A DNA stretch of 64,000 nucleotides from an uncultured Opitutales bacterium (GCA_900548275.1 URJY01000007.1:1-64000), one strand, 5' to 3'; counted from the stretch's first letter, positions 49,554-58,532 are shown. Numbers and translations: made by a program. Notes: generated by a model not told the origin, from the sequence alone.

Positions 49554-51992
49554 TTAAGAATGACATTTACCGCCTATATGACGCGGCATTGCTTCAATTT
49601 CCAACAGTTTGTACGCGGTTCTGCGCTTGCCGAGTTCGGCGAAATCAACCTTCATCAGCGGGAAGAACGGACCGTCGACGCAGGCGAACTTCATTTCGTC
49701 GCCCACGCTTACGCGGCACGCTCCGCACATTCCCGTTCCGTCCACCATAATGGGGTTGAGGGCGCAGAGAGCCGTTTTTACGTTTTCGGGAGCGGCTTGG
49801 GCGCACTGCTTCATCATAAACACGCAGCCTATCGACACGACCAAGTCGAAGTCGGCGGCGATTTCGCGAACGACGTCGCGGCAACCGCCCTTCTTTCCCT
49901 CGCTTCCGTCGCGCGTGCGGACAATCACATTCTCCGCAACCGTTCCGAGTTTGTCCTTGAAATACAGCAGGTACGACGACGAAGCCTCGATTGCGCAGGT
50001 GACCTTTGCGCCGCGCGCCGAAAGCTCGCGGGCAATCGGGTAGATTGCGCCGATACCGTAGCAGCCGCCGAGCAGCAGGGCTTTCGAGCCTTTGCCGAAA
50101 GCGTCGAGATTTATCGGCGTTCCGAGCGGGCCGCTCGCCACCGCAAGCCTGTCGCCCTTTTTGAGCGAGCCTATTTCCGCGCTCGACCTGCCCACTTCCT
50201 CTATGATGAACTTCACCCAGCCTTCTTCGGCGTTCCAATCGACGATTGTAAACGGCGAGCGTTCGCTGTCCGAATTTGCCATCAGAATTGCGAACTGCCC
50301 CGCCTTTGCGTATTTCGCCATTTCGGGGGCTTTGATTGTAATTTCGTGGAAGTTCGGCACAATCGTGCGCGTTTCGAGAATTTCGAAACCGCCGTCCTTT
50401 GCCGATTTTTTCGAAACCGATTTCGCGGGCGAGGGGCTCAGCCCCAAAAGTTCCAAATCGGGCGCGTAGTCGGCGAGATAGTGTCCGAGGCAAACCTCGG
50501 GCAGATTGCGCTTGTCGGCAGTCGGGTCTTTGAAGTCGGCGGGGAGCGGTTCGAATTCGAAATCGAACGCCTTTACGTCTATTCCGCACTTTTGGCAGAC
50601 CTCCGAAAGAACGCCGCTTATCGGACGCTGGTCGAGCCGCGTTGCAACCGCCGCCGCCGATGTGATTTTCGCGCCGTTTTTGTCGCCGACCGTGCCAGCG
50701 TTTTCGCCGAAGATTGCAAACGGTATTACAAGCTCCGCCCTTTTCAGGACGGGCGTTTTCATAAAGTCGAATACAATCAGGTGCGGGATTTTCTCGGCGA
50801 GCTTTTCGTCGATGTAGTTACCTACAACAAGCGCCGCCTCGAACTTGCCCTCTTCAATTTCGCGCTTTGTCTGCGCGTCGAGTTCCTTCGCGTCGTAGCC
50901 CATTTTGACGGGCTTTGCGCCGAATTTGTCGGCAATCGCCCTCAGACCCTTGCGCGATTCGTAGAAACCGCATTCGTGTTCCGTTACGAGAATCTTTCCG
51001 CGCGCGTTTTCGAGAATTTCGACAAATCTTTCCACAAGCTCTTCGCCCTTTGCGGGCACCTGCTCGCCGTTTTTGACAATCTGCGCGCGAAGCAGCCTGT
51101 TGCGCGTGTTCATAATCTGCGGAATAGCAAACGCCCCGAGCGCGCAGAGAACGTCGTCCTTCGAGAGCGAAACCGACTTTGCGCCGACAATCGCCCCGTC
51201 CTTGATTTTTACTTTTACGCGGCAGTGCTTGGGGCACATTGCGCAGACCGTTTCGGTCTCCTTTTCGGGGACGCCGAACCATTTGCCCCATCTGTCGGTA
51301 AGGCAGCCCGTTGGGCACTCCTCGACGCACGCGCCGCAGAATGTGCACTCTTCCGAGCTCCACGCCTTTTCGAATTCGGATGCAATCTTCGCCTTTTTAC
51401 CCCTGTTTGCGATGCTGATTGCGGGCTTGCCGTGCAGCTTTTCGCACACGCGGAAACATCTGCCGCAGAGTATGCAAAGATTGTGGTCCTTGTCGATGAA
51501 CGGGTCATTCTTTTCCACTTTCGACTCGTCGTAAATGAGCGGCAAGCCTATGTCGCGGTCGAAGTTGGGCATGGCAACCGAGCGCAGTTCGCAACCCGGT
51601 CGGTTCGAGCAGTTGCCGCAGCGCGTTGCGTGTCCGCCGCGCGTGGGCTGTACTTTTTCGACCTCGCATTCCGCGCGGGAGTCGCACGAAAAACACGGCG
51701 ACGGATGTCCGCTCATCAACAATTCTATCGTGCGGCGGCGTTGAAGCTGCAGCTGTTCGGTGTTTGTGCGCACGTTCATTCCCTCCGCCGCGGGAGTCGT
51801 GCACGAAGTGGGCGTGCCGCGCACTCCGTCGATTTCGACAACGCACAAACGGCACGCGCCGTAGGGCGAAAGTTCGTCGTGGGCGCAGAGCGACGGGATG
51901 AAAATTCCCGAATTTTTCGCCGCCTGCAAAACGGTCATACCCTTTTTGGCTTCGACCGCCTGTCCGTCTATTGTAAGTTTGAAAGTATCCAT
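49554..51992 (-). CDS. Fused NuoG-type iron-sulfur / NfnS (SudB)-type flavin subunit
   Basis: An 812-residue fusion. Residues 1-80 are a plant-type [2Fe-2S] domain (CAHDELSPYGACRLCVVEIDG-like, Cys spacing as in NuoG/HydA). Residues about 80-120 hold the C-S-C-D-S-R-x-E-C His-Cys cluster region. Residues 165-250 have two [4Fe-4S] ferredoxin motifs (CILCGRCFRVCE and CTFCGACVEECPTGC). A further CAMCPKHCRVKVK cluster opens a shortened molybdopterin-type domain. From about 545 an unrelated FAD/NAD-binding module follows: PNFHEITIKAP, LLLGGCYGIGAIYPIARELS and the [2Fe-2S]-binding GTGMCGACRVSVG, as in NfnS/SudB. No hydrogenase H-cluster is seen. It lies between NuoF-like and NfnL-like genes, with gaps of 5 and 9 bases. 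Confidence 0.88.
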   Translation of the reverse strand: MDTFKLTIDGQAVEAKKGMTVLQAAKNSGIFIPSLCAHDELSPYGACRLCVVEIDGVRGTPTSCTTPAAEGMNVRTNTEQLQLQRRRTIELLMSGHPSPCFSCDSRAECEVEKVQPTRGGHATRCGNCSNRPGCELRSVAMPNFDRDIGLPLIYDESKVEKNDPFIDKDHNLCILCGRCFRVCEKLHGKPAISIANRGKKAKIASEFEKAWSSEECTFCGACVEECPTGCLTDRWGKWFGVPEKETETVCAMCPKHCRVKVKIKDGAIVGAKSVSLSKDDVLCALGAFAIPQIMNTRNRLLRAQIVKNGEQVPAKGEELVERFVEILENARGKILVTEHECGFYESRKGLRAIADKFGAKPVKMGYDAKELDAQTKREIEEGKFEAALVVGNYIDEKLAEKIPHLIVFDFMKTPVLKRAELVIPFAIFGENAGTVGDKNGAKITSAAAVATRLDQRPISGVLSEVCQKCGIDVKAFDFEFEPLPADFKDPTADKRNLPEVCLGHYLADYAPDLELLGLSPSPAKSVSKKSAKDGGFEILETRTIVPNFHEITIKAPEMAKYAKAGQFAILMANSDSERSPFTIVDWNAEEGWVKFIIEEVGRSSAEIGSLKKGDRLAVASGPLGTPINLDAFGKGSKALLLGGCYGIGAIYPIARELSARGAKVTCAIEASSSYLLYFKDKLGTVAENVIVRTRDGSEGKKGGCRDVVREIAADFDLVVSIGCVFMMKQCAQAAPENVKTALCALNPIMVDGTGMCGACRVSVGDEMKFACVDGPFFPLMKVDFAELGKRRTAYKLLEIEAMPRHIGGKCHS

Positions 51993-51997
51993 AATTA

Positions 51998-53851
51998 TTA
52001 TCCTCTGACAATCGCTCCGAATCTGCACGTCTGGAAGCACGCTCCGCACGATATGCACTTTTCGGGGTTAATCGAATGCGGATTTTTCAGTCCGCCCGTG
52101 ATTGCGCCCGTGGGGCAGGCGCGTTCGCACATCGTGCAGCCCGTGCACTTTTCGGCCGCAACCGAGAAATGCACAAGCTTGGGACACGCGAGCGCGGGAC
52201 ACTTTTTGTCTTTTATATGCGCAATGTATTCGTTTTCGAAGTAGCGCAAAGTCGTCAGAATCGGGTTCGGGGCGGTCTGCCCCAAGCCGCACAGCGACGA
52301 CTGTTTCATTGTAAAGGCTATTTTCTTCAGGCGTTCGATATCCTCCATTTCGCCCTCGCCCGAGGTGATTTTTTCGAGGATTTTGTGGACGTGCTGCGTA
52401 CCCATTCTGCACGGAACGCACTTGCCGCAGGATTCGTTTTCGGTAAAGTTTACGAAGTATTTTGCCACTTCAACCATGCACGAATCTTCGTTCATAACGA
52501 CCATGCCGCCCGAACCGATAATCGAGCCGACCGACGCGAGATTTTCGTAGTCGACGGGAAGTTCGAAATGGTCTTCCGTAAGACATCCTCCCGAGGGGCC
52601 GCCCGTTTGTACGGCTTTGAATTTCTTGCCGTCGGGGCAGCCTCCGCCGATTTTATTGATGATGTCGCCCAGTTTTATTCCGAGCTCGACTTCAATCAGA
52701 CCCGTGCGCGAAATTTTGCCCGCGAGCGAGAACGTCTTTGTTCCCTTGCTCTTTTCCGAGCCCAACGCCGCGTAGGAGTCGGCTCCGTCGCGCATAACCG
52801 AGCTTACCGCGGCGAGAGTTTCAACATTGTTTATGTTTGTGGGCTTTTTGAAAAGACCGCTGTTTGCGGGGAACGGCGGCTTCGGACGCGGCATGGCGCG
52901 CACGCCCTCGATGCTTGCCATAAGCGAAGTTTCCTCGCCGCAGACAAACGCCCCAGAGCCCTTCTTGATTTTTATTTCGAACTCGAAACCGTTTTCGAGT
53001 TTTTTCCTGAGAAGACCCGCATCCTCCGCCTGCTTGATTGCCGTTTTAAGGCGTTCGATTGCGAGCGGATATTCGCTTCTTACATAAATGTACGCGTGCT
53101 GCGCGCCGATTGCGTAGCCTGCAATCATCAGACCCTCTATCACGCTGTGGGGGTCGCCCTCGAGAACCGAGCGGTCCATAAACGCCCCCGGGTCGCCTTC
53201 GTCGGCGTTGCAGATAAGGTATTTTTCGTCGGCTTTCGAAGCGCGCGCAAAGCCCCACTTAACTCCCGTGGGGAAGCCCGCGCCGCCCCTGCCGCGCAGA
53301 CCGCTTTTTTTCATCTCCTCGATTACCTCTTCGGGAGTCATCGAGAACGAACGCTCGAGCCCCTTGTAGCCGCCGCGCGCAAGGTAGTGCTCGAAACTCG
53401 ACGGGTTTATCACGCCGCAGTTGCGCAGCACGATGCGCTTTTGAAGCGCGACCATCGGATGCTTTTTGAATGCGGCGATTCCGTCGAAATCGTCGTCGCC
53501 CATAACGGCTTCGGCTTTTTCTTTCACCACTTTTCCGCCCTTGATGTGGTCGGAAACTATTTTGGAAACGTCCTTTGCGTGTACGTTCGAATAGAGAATC
53601 GGCGGAACGCCAGCCGCACGCACTTCGACGAGCGGTTCCGCGTAGCACAAACCGATGCACGCAGTTTCGACAACTTCGACATCGCCGAGCCCCGCTGCGG
53701 AAAGCTCCCTTTTAAATTCGTCGATTACATCCAACGCGCCCGCCGCGCGTCCGCACGTTGCGGCACCTACGAGCACGAGATTTTTCTCGGGGTTTTCGAA
53801 ATCGTCCCAAACTTTCTGGGCGGTCTGTCTTTGGCTTTTGAGAATTTCCAT
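51998..53851 (-). CDS. NuoF-like NADH-binding subunit with N-terminal thioredoxin-like and C-terminal ferredoxin domains
   Basis: A 617-residue flavoprotein. An N-terminal [2Fe-2S] thioredoxin-fold region (about 20-110) is followed by the NuoF core: GLRGRGGAGFPTGVKWGF (FMN/NADH), CNADEGDPGAFMDRSVLEGDPH, GAFVCGEETSLM and the [4Fe-4S] ligands SCGKCVPCRMGTQ. A C-terminal double [4Fe-4S] ferredoxin has CTGCTMCERACPTGAI and CISCGACFQTCRFGAI. This extended form is typical of soluble bifurcating complexes (HydB/HndC-type) rather than respiratory complex I. It abuts the NuoE-like gene (1-base gap) and the fusion subunit. Confidence 0.92.
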   Translation of the reverse strand: MEILKSQRQTAQKVWDDFENPEKNLVLVGAATCGRAAGALDVIDEFKRELSAAGLGDVEVVETACIGLCYAEPLVEVRAAGVPPILYSNVHAKDVSKIVSDHIKGGKVVKEKAEAVMGDDDFDGIAAFKKHPMVALQKRIVLRNCGVINPSSFEHYLARGGYKGLERSFSMTPEEVIEEMKKSGLRGRGGAGFPTGVKWGFARASKADEKYLICNADEGDPGAFMDRSVLEGDPHSVIEGLMIAGYAIGAQHAYIYVRSEYPLAIERLKTAIKQAEDAGLLRKKLENGFEFEIKIKKGSGAFVCGEETSLMASIEGVRAMPRPKPPFPANSGLFKKPTNINNVETLAAVSSVMRDGADSYAALGSEKSKGTKTFSLAGKISRTGLIEVELGIKLGDIINKIGGGCPDGKKFKAVQTGGPSGGCLTEDHFELPVDYENLASVGSIIGSGGMVVMNEDSCMVEVAKYFVNFTENESCGKCVPCRMGTQHVHKILEKITSGEGEMEDIERLKKIAFTMKQSSLCGLGQTAPNPILTTLRYFENEYIAHIKDKKCPALACPKLVHFSVAAEKCTGCTMCERACPTGAITGGLKNPHSINPEKCISCGACFQTCRFGAIVRG

Positions 53852-53852
53852 A

Positions 53853-54305
53853 TTATTGCAGACCTTTCACGATTTTGTCGAGTTGAGCCAAAGTGATTCT
53901 GGCGTGGACTTTGTCGTCCACGACTATTGCGGGCGCGAGCGCGCACGCTCCCAGACACGCCACGCGTTCAAGGCTGACGAGACCGTCGGGGGTCGTCTGC
54001 CCCTCCTTTATTCCGAGTCTTTCCTCGAGGGCGGCAAGCAGCGAACCCGAGCCCCTTACGTGGCACGCCGTACCCTTGCAAACTTTTATGGTATGTTTGC
54101 CGGGTTTTTTGAATTTGAACTGGGCGTAAAAACTCACAACCGAATATGCGTCAGCCTTCGATATTCCGAAATATTCCGCCGCAGATTCGAGAGCATCCTC
54201 CGAAATGTAGCCGTCTTTTTCCTGAATATCCTGAAACGCCGTCACAAGATTTTCACGTCTGGGCGGATACGCTTTCAATATATCTTCGTATTTCTTTCCA
54301 ATCAT
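53853..54305 (-). CDS. NuoE-like [2Fe-2S] subunit
   Basis: A 150-residue thioredoxin-fold ferredoxin. The helical N-terminus is YEDILKAYPPRRENLVTAFQ. Cluster ligands are in VCKGTACHVRGS and ACLGACALAP (C-x4-C and C-x3-C). First gene of the operon (nuoE, nuoF, fusion, nfnL-like, surE). The start MIGKKYED at 54305 is preferred over ATG 54314, which adds MFF. It partners the NuoF-like protein in electron transfer to or from NADH. Confidence 0.92.
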   Translation of the reverse strand: MIGKKYEDILKAYPPRRENLVTAFQDIQEKDGYISEDALESAAEYFGISKADAYSVVSFYAQFKFKKPGKHTIKVCKGTACHVRGSGSLLAALEERLGIKEGQTTPDGLVSLERVACLGACALAPAIVVDDKVHARITLAQLDKIVKGLQ

Positions 54306-54678
54306 AAAAAACAACTGTTAAATCGCAGTGCTGCAAATGCGAAATTCGAATTTCTATATAAGTCCGACCGCCGTCGGGAAATATATTTGCGCCATTATCT
54401 TTCCATTTCCCGAAATATTGCAACCTTTTTCGGAGGCGTTTGGGATTTTTTTGAAGCTTTTTGCGTTTATTCAATCGAATGAGGAGGTTTTTTCCGCCCG
54501 AAAAGGAGCGTAAACATAACGCTCCAAAAAACCCCCATAAAAATGTCAATAACCTGTAAACAACCTGTGTTTTTATGGTTGAAATATTGTAGGCGTTTTG
54601 TGCCGATGTTTATATCGCACGGCTTCCCGCCGACAACCCTACAAAATATCGACAATGCACATAGCTTTTAATTTTATG

Positions 54679-54708
54679 ATTATGATAAAGTTAAAAAGTT
54701 ATTGTCAT
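54679..54708 (-). promoter_or_regulatory. Candidate promoter of the NuoE operon
   Basis: On the minus strand ATGACA (54708-54703) and CATAAT (54684-54679) are 18 bp apart, each one base off consensus. It overlaps a TTGTCA/TGACAA dyad that could bind a regulator. Confidence 0.45.
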
Positions 54709-54787
54709 TGTTGACAAAGCATAAGAATACGGAGTATTTAAAAATTTAGATATATAAAATTATCATCTCCAAAAAGGCAAAACAGCT

Positions 54788-54825
54788 AAAATGGAAACTT
54801 CGTTTTCAGGCTTCGCCATTTTATC
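54788..54825 (-). terminator. Hairpin at the 3' end of rsmB, related to the 35-kb repeats
   Basis: Arms AAAATGG / CCATTTT enclose GAAAACGAAGTTT on the minus strand, the same core as the hairpins at 35133-35149, again with GGATAAAAT beside it. It lies immediately after the rsmB stop and may terminate it. Confidence 0.55.
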
Positions 54826-55971
54826 CTACGATATTCTTCTTAAAAGCGCGTAGCCCGCGCCGTCGTTTTCAATGGATGGAACGAGAATAGAGGAATTTTC
54901 CAAGGCGAAATTCCCGTTTGCCGAAAGGAATTTTTCCAAAACTCCCCCGTTTTCCTCCTTTTCAATCGAACAGGTTGAGTACTCCAACTTTCCGCCGACC
55001 TTCACAAAATTCTTTGCGCATTCGAGAATTTGAAGCTGCTTTTTTGCGCATTCCGCAATGTCCAGTTTTTCGAGCCTGTAGCGCGCGTCTGGACGCCTGC
55101 GCAAAACGCCCGTATTCGAGCACGGAGCATCCACAAAAACGCCGTCGAAAAGAACGGGCAGATTTTGCGCCGCCAATTTTTCGGCGAGATTTTCGCCCAA
55201 AATGTCGCACTCCACTATCGCGGTTTTTACCGCCGAAATTTTTGCGATGTTCTCGCGAAGCGGCAGTATTCTGTCGGGCAGGTCCACGCTTACGAGAAGC
55301 GAATTTTCGGGGCGTTTTGCGTTTTCCGAAACGATGTCGGCAATCGCGCGCGATTTTCCCCCGGGGGCGGCGCAAAGGTCGAGATACTCTCCGTCGGACG
55401 GCGCAAACTCGCGCGGGGCGAAAAGCGTCGACGGGTCCTGTATATAGAAGTACGGCGTATCGAGAAGCGGGCGGACGTTTTTCCAACATCCGTTTTTGAG
55501 TTTGAAAAATCCGTCGAACTTGCTTTCGACAAAAAACCGCCTGTAGTTTTCGAAAATTTCGTCCGCCTCCCTTGCGGGCGATTTTCTGAAAAACACTTCG
55601 GACGGAATGCGGTTTGATTCGAGAATTTCGACGGTCTTTTGAGTTCCGAAATTTTTCGTCCACTTTTCGACGAGCCACTGCGGATGGCTGTATTTTATCG
55701 AAAGACTTCGCGCGTCGGTCGAGCCGCCGCAAAGCTTTTCGATTGCCTCGGGCAACCTACGCAAAACGGCGTTGACAAAACCGCCCTCGTTTTTCGACAG
55801 CCTTTCCTTGGCGAAGTCCACCCAGTTGTGGACTATCTTCGGCAGCCGCTCCTTTTCGCCCGACATAATGTCGGCAGCCGCCGCACGCAGAACCGCAAGG
55901 ACGCCGTTTTTGGGACGCTTTGCGCAGAGCGATTTTACCGCCGCGTCTATGAGCGATGCGTTTCTTAGCAC
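54826..55971 (-). CDS. rsmB: 16S rRNA m5C967 methyltransferase RsmB-like, main part
   Basis: 381 residues from GTG 55971. They contain the second half of the NusB-like RNA-binding domain and the full SAM-dependent methyltransferase: YLDLCAAPGGKSRAIADI (motif I), DGVFVDAPCSNTGVLRRRPDARY (motif IV region with the active Cys in APCS) and LEYSTCSIEKEENGGV (catalytic Cys in STCS). The family is usually about 430-450 residues. The missing start lies in another frame just upstream (55965-56126). Adding one G in CAGTGCTAAG at about 55970 would join the two into a normal NusB domain. Either the sequence has a one-base deletion, or the two parts are made by coupled translation across the overlapping GTGCTAA. 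Confidence 0.85.
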   Translation of the reverse strand: MLRNASLIDAAVKSLCAKRPKNGVLAVLRAAAADIMSGEKERLPKIVHNWVDFAKERLSKNEGGFVNAVLRRLPEAIEKLCGGSTDARSLSIKYSHPQWLVEKWTKNFGTQKTVEILESNRIPSEVFFRKSPAREADEIFENYRRFFVESKFDGFFKLKNGCWKNVRPLLDTPYFYIQDPSTLFAPREFAPSDGEYLDLCAAPGGKSRAIADIVSENAKRPENSLLVSVDLPDRILPLRENIAKISAVKTAIVECDILGENLAEKLAAQNLPVLFDGVFVDAPCSNTGVLRRRPDARYRLEKLDIAECAKKQLQILECAKNFVKVGGKLEYSTCSIEKEENGGVLEKFLSANGNFALENSSILVPSIENDGAGYALLRRIS

Positions 55972-56126
55972 TGCAAAATAATGGCTTCGGCACCGCTTCT
56001 GAACGGGTCGTTCGACGACGCGAAATATTCCGCCATCACAACGTCCATTTTGGCGTTCGTTGAGGTGTAGATTTTGATTATGTCTACGACGACCGAGTTG
56101 AGGGTATTGTTTTTTCTGTTTTGCAT
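55965..56126 (-). pseudogene. N-terminal fragment of RsmB in a different frame
   Basis: 53 residues from ATG 56126 (NTLNSVVVDIIKIYTSTNAK then MDVVMAEYFASSN and AEAIILQC), matching the spacing of the first NusB-domain helices of RsmB. Its TAA overlaps the GTG start of the main part by frame. The frame is also open further upstream to 56255. Best explained as the 5' end of a frameshifted rsmB; an independent small coupled gene is the alternative. Confidence 0.55.
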
Positions 56127-56407
56127 TTTGACGGAAATATACGGCGTATTGAAAAAATTGACAGATATTTCGACGGGAATTTTGCTCGGGCGCAGAATAT
56201 TTTGTTCTAAAAAAATGTCAAGAAATAGATTAAAAAAACCGCAACTTACTAACAAAAAAGGGAAAAAGAAAAATTTGACAAACCCGATTTAACGCCCACA
56301 TTGTATGTGTATATATAAATGAATCGCAAGGCACGGTTTTTTTTCCGCGCGCCCCTCGGCGCGTAGAATGTCGGAACCGCCGCCTCCGCGGTAAAAAGAA
56401 GAAATAT

Positions 56408-58438
56408 ATGAATCCAGAATCCATCGAAAAGCTTGTTACAAAAAATCCGAAGCTGCGCAACAAACGCGAAGCTCTCGAAGCTATGAAAGACGGCGCATAT
56501 TGCCTCCACGGAAGCTGGGGCTTCGGGCAGATAAAATCGTACGATGCCGCCGCAAACAGACTTATCATCGATTTCGAGGGAAAACCCAACCACGCAATGG
56601 ATCCGGCGTTTTGCGTCGACAAGCTCGAAATCCTGCAGCCCGACAACCTTTTGGTGCGCTACCGCACCGACAAAGCCGCCCTTGAAGACGAAATGAAGGA
56701 CGGCGACAAGTTCGTCGTAAAATACATAGCCGCAAAGCCCGACCAGTCGGCGAGCCAAATCGAGCTTGAAAGGGTCTTCAAACAGCTTTTCGGCTACAAT
56801 CCGCTCAACGTCCACAATCTTCCCGAAAAGGAATTCGAAAAGGCGAACAAAGACGCCGAAAAACGCTACCGCGCTTGGTGGAACAAGACAAAGGAAGCCC
56901 TCTTCCGCGACCCCTGCGTAGCCTGCCCGAAGACGAAGAACGACTCCTACGCCCTCCGCGAAGAGACCGAGGCAATGAAGCCCGAACAGGAAGTTCTGCG
57001 CGAATACTTCCTCAACCGCGAGCCCAAGAAAAAGATTCTCCTTGCGGAAAAACTCTACAAAACCGCAACGACCGAGGGCGTCGAGGAAATAAAGTCTTCG
57101 CTCGAAAAAATCAAGGAAGAGCTTACCGAGGCAATCAAAAAGGCAATGGACAGCTCGAAGACCCTCAACGATGCCGACTGTCTGCACGGCATCTGGGTAA
57201 GAAACAACCTCATCCGCTACCTTTACGAAGGCGACGAGGCAAAGGTCGACGAAATCGCGCCGCAGAGCAAACAGATTGTCCTCAAAGCGGTTTCGAAAGA
57301 CCCCAAAGACGGTCTTAATAATTTGGCGAAGAACCTGCCGACATCGTATATCGAAAGATTCCTCGACCTCCTTACGCGCATCTATACAAACGACTGGCGC
57401 GAACGCATTCTCGACCTTCTCAAATACAGCGACGGCCGCCTTACAAAGGAATGCATAGACTTCCTCCTGTCGTGGGACGTTTCGAAAAAATCGCACTACG
57501 TAAAGAACGCCGAAATCGCCGACGACGGCCGCGGAACGTCGCGCAAACTCATCAAGGAATACCTTGAAAAGTGGCTTTCGGAGCAGACGCTGCACGGCCC
57601 CGTCATTCTGTGGATTGTAAAGAACCGCAACGACGCAAGATACGCCGATATGCTCAAGGACCTCATCGGCGAAGACCTCTTCAGCGCACTGCTGGCGGCT
57701 GTCGACGACTGCGCACTTCAGCGCGAAACGGTAGTTACAACGGCAAAGATTCCGCTCGCCGAAGAACTCGACGTAGACAGGGAGCTCGTGGGCGACCTGC
57801 TCGACAAGTCCACAGCCGAAACCGCGCGCGACCTCGCCCAGACGCTTTTGCTCAATCAGGGCTTCGAAGACCTCACAAAGAAGTCGATTCTTGCGCGCTT
57901 CATCAAGAAATTCCCCGAAGTGCAGTCGCTCGTCGCATCGAAGTCGGACACAAAGGAACAACGCCTTATGGTTTCCGAATGGAGCTTGGCGGCACGCCGC
58001 GAAGAGTTGGAAGACATCGTCAAGAATCAGCTGCCCGCAAGCAAAATCGCAATCGAAGCGGCACGCGAACTCGGCGACTTGCGCGAAAACTCGGAATACA
58101 AAATGGCGCGCGAACACGACGAACTGCTCTGCGCACGCCGCGCACAACTCGAACGCGACATCTCGAGCGCGGCAGTGTTCGACTTCAATTCGACTCCCAC
58201 GGACAAGGTCGGCATCGGTTCGATTGTCTCCCTCAAATCCGACAAGGGCGAAAAGCTCACCTGCTCGATTATGGGCGCGTGGGACAGCGATACGGAAAAG
58301 AATATTTTCTCGTATCAAACTCCCTTGGCTCAAGCTCTTATCGACCACAAAGAGGGCGAAACGGTCGAAACGAACATCAACGGACACATCACGAAGTGGA
58401 CAATCGAAAAGATTTCCCGCTACGTCGACAAAAAGTAG
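56408..58438 (+). CDS. greA: Long GreA/GreB-family transcription elongation factor
   Basis: A 676-residue protein whose last 150 residues form a Gre factor. The coiled-coil tip LGDLRENSEYKMAREHDELL (about 555-575) contains the Asp and Glu that activate RNA cleavage by polymerase. A C-terminal FKBP-like domain follows (VGIGSIVSLKSDKGEKLTC and a closing region ITKWTIEKISRYVDK). The first 500 or so residues are a helical, charged extension with an N-terminal GSWGFGQIKSYDAAANRLIIDFEG SH3/Tudor-like segment (GSWGFGQIKSYD). Chlamydial GreA proteins are similarly long, so this looks like a PVC-superphylum form. It is monocistronic with its own terminator. Confidence 0.88.
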   Translation: MNPESIEKLVTKNPKLRNKREALEAMKDGAYCLHGSWGFGQIKSYDAAANRLIIDFEGKPNHAMDPAFCVDKLEILQPDNLLVRYRTDKAALEDEMKDGDKFVVKYIAAKPDQSASQIELERVFKQLFGYNPLNVHNLPEKEFEKANKDAEKRYRAWWNKTKEALFRDPCVACPKTKNDSYALREETEAMKPEQEVLREYFLNREPKKKILLAEKLYKTATTEGVEEIKSSLEKIKEELTEAIKKAMDSSKTLNDADCLHGIWVRNNLIRYLYEGDEAKVDEIAPQSKQIVLKAVSKDPKDGLNNLAKNLPTSYIERFLDLLTRIYTNDWRERILDLLKYSDGRLTKECIDFLLSWDVSKKSHYVKNAEIADDGRGTSRKLIKEYLEKWLSEQTLHGPVILWIVKNRNDARYADMLKDLIGEDLFSALLAAVDDCALQRETVVTTAKIPLAEELDVDRELVGDLLDKSTAETARDLAQTLLLNQGFEDLTKKSILARFIKKFPEVQSLVASKSDTKEQRLMVSEWSLAARREELEDIVKNQLPASKIAIEAARELGDLRENSEYKMAREHDELLCARRAQLERDISSAAVFDFNSTPTDKVGIGSIVSLKSDKGEKLTCSIMGAWDSDTEKNIFSYQTPLAQALIDHKEGETVETNINGHITKWTIEKISRYVDKK

Positions 58439-58456
58439 TTTCGAAAAATTTCAGAC

Positions 58457-58485
58457 AAACGCCGAAGCACATTCGGCGTTTTTTT
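58457..58485 (+). terminator. Intrinsic terminator of greA
   Basis: AAACGCCGAA / TTCGGCGTTT with a 5-nt loop and seven or more T's. Confidence 0.92.
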
Positions 58486-58532
58486 GTTTCCAATTTTAAA
58501 TAATAGTACTTTAATACCGTTATATTGTTTAT

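Larger units (their letters stand above)
54306..54825. other. Long non-coding leader upstream of the NuoE operon
   Basis: 520 bases without a gene. On the minus strand a candidate promoter (see 54679-54708) lies about 370 bases before nuoE. Between them are a bulged multi-stem region bounded by TTGTAGG (54587-54593) and CCTACAA (54638-54644), and a terminator-like hairpin GGAGCG / CGCTCC (54505-54525) followed by TTTT on the minus strand. A dyad TTGTCA-N4-TGACAA covers 54702-54717. The arrangement suggests transcript-level control, but no known riboswitch class is recognised. Confidence 0.5.

Noticed and set aside
54711..54740. Plus-strand promoter TTGACA-N18-TATTTA in the gap after the NuoE operon
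   Set aside because: No plus-strand gene follows for over 1.6 kb. The hexamer is half of the TTGTCA/TGACAA dyad and is better explained by the minus-strand promoter.
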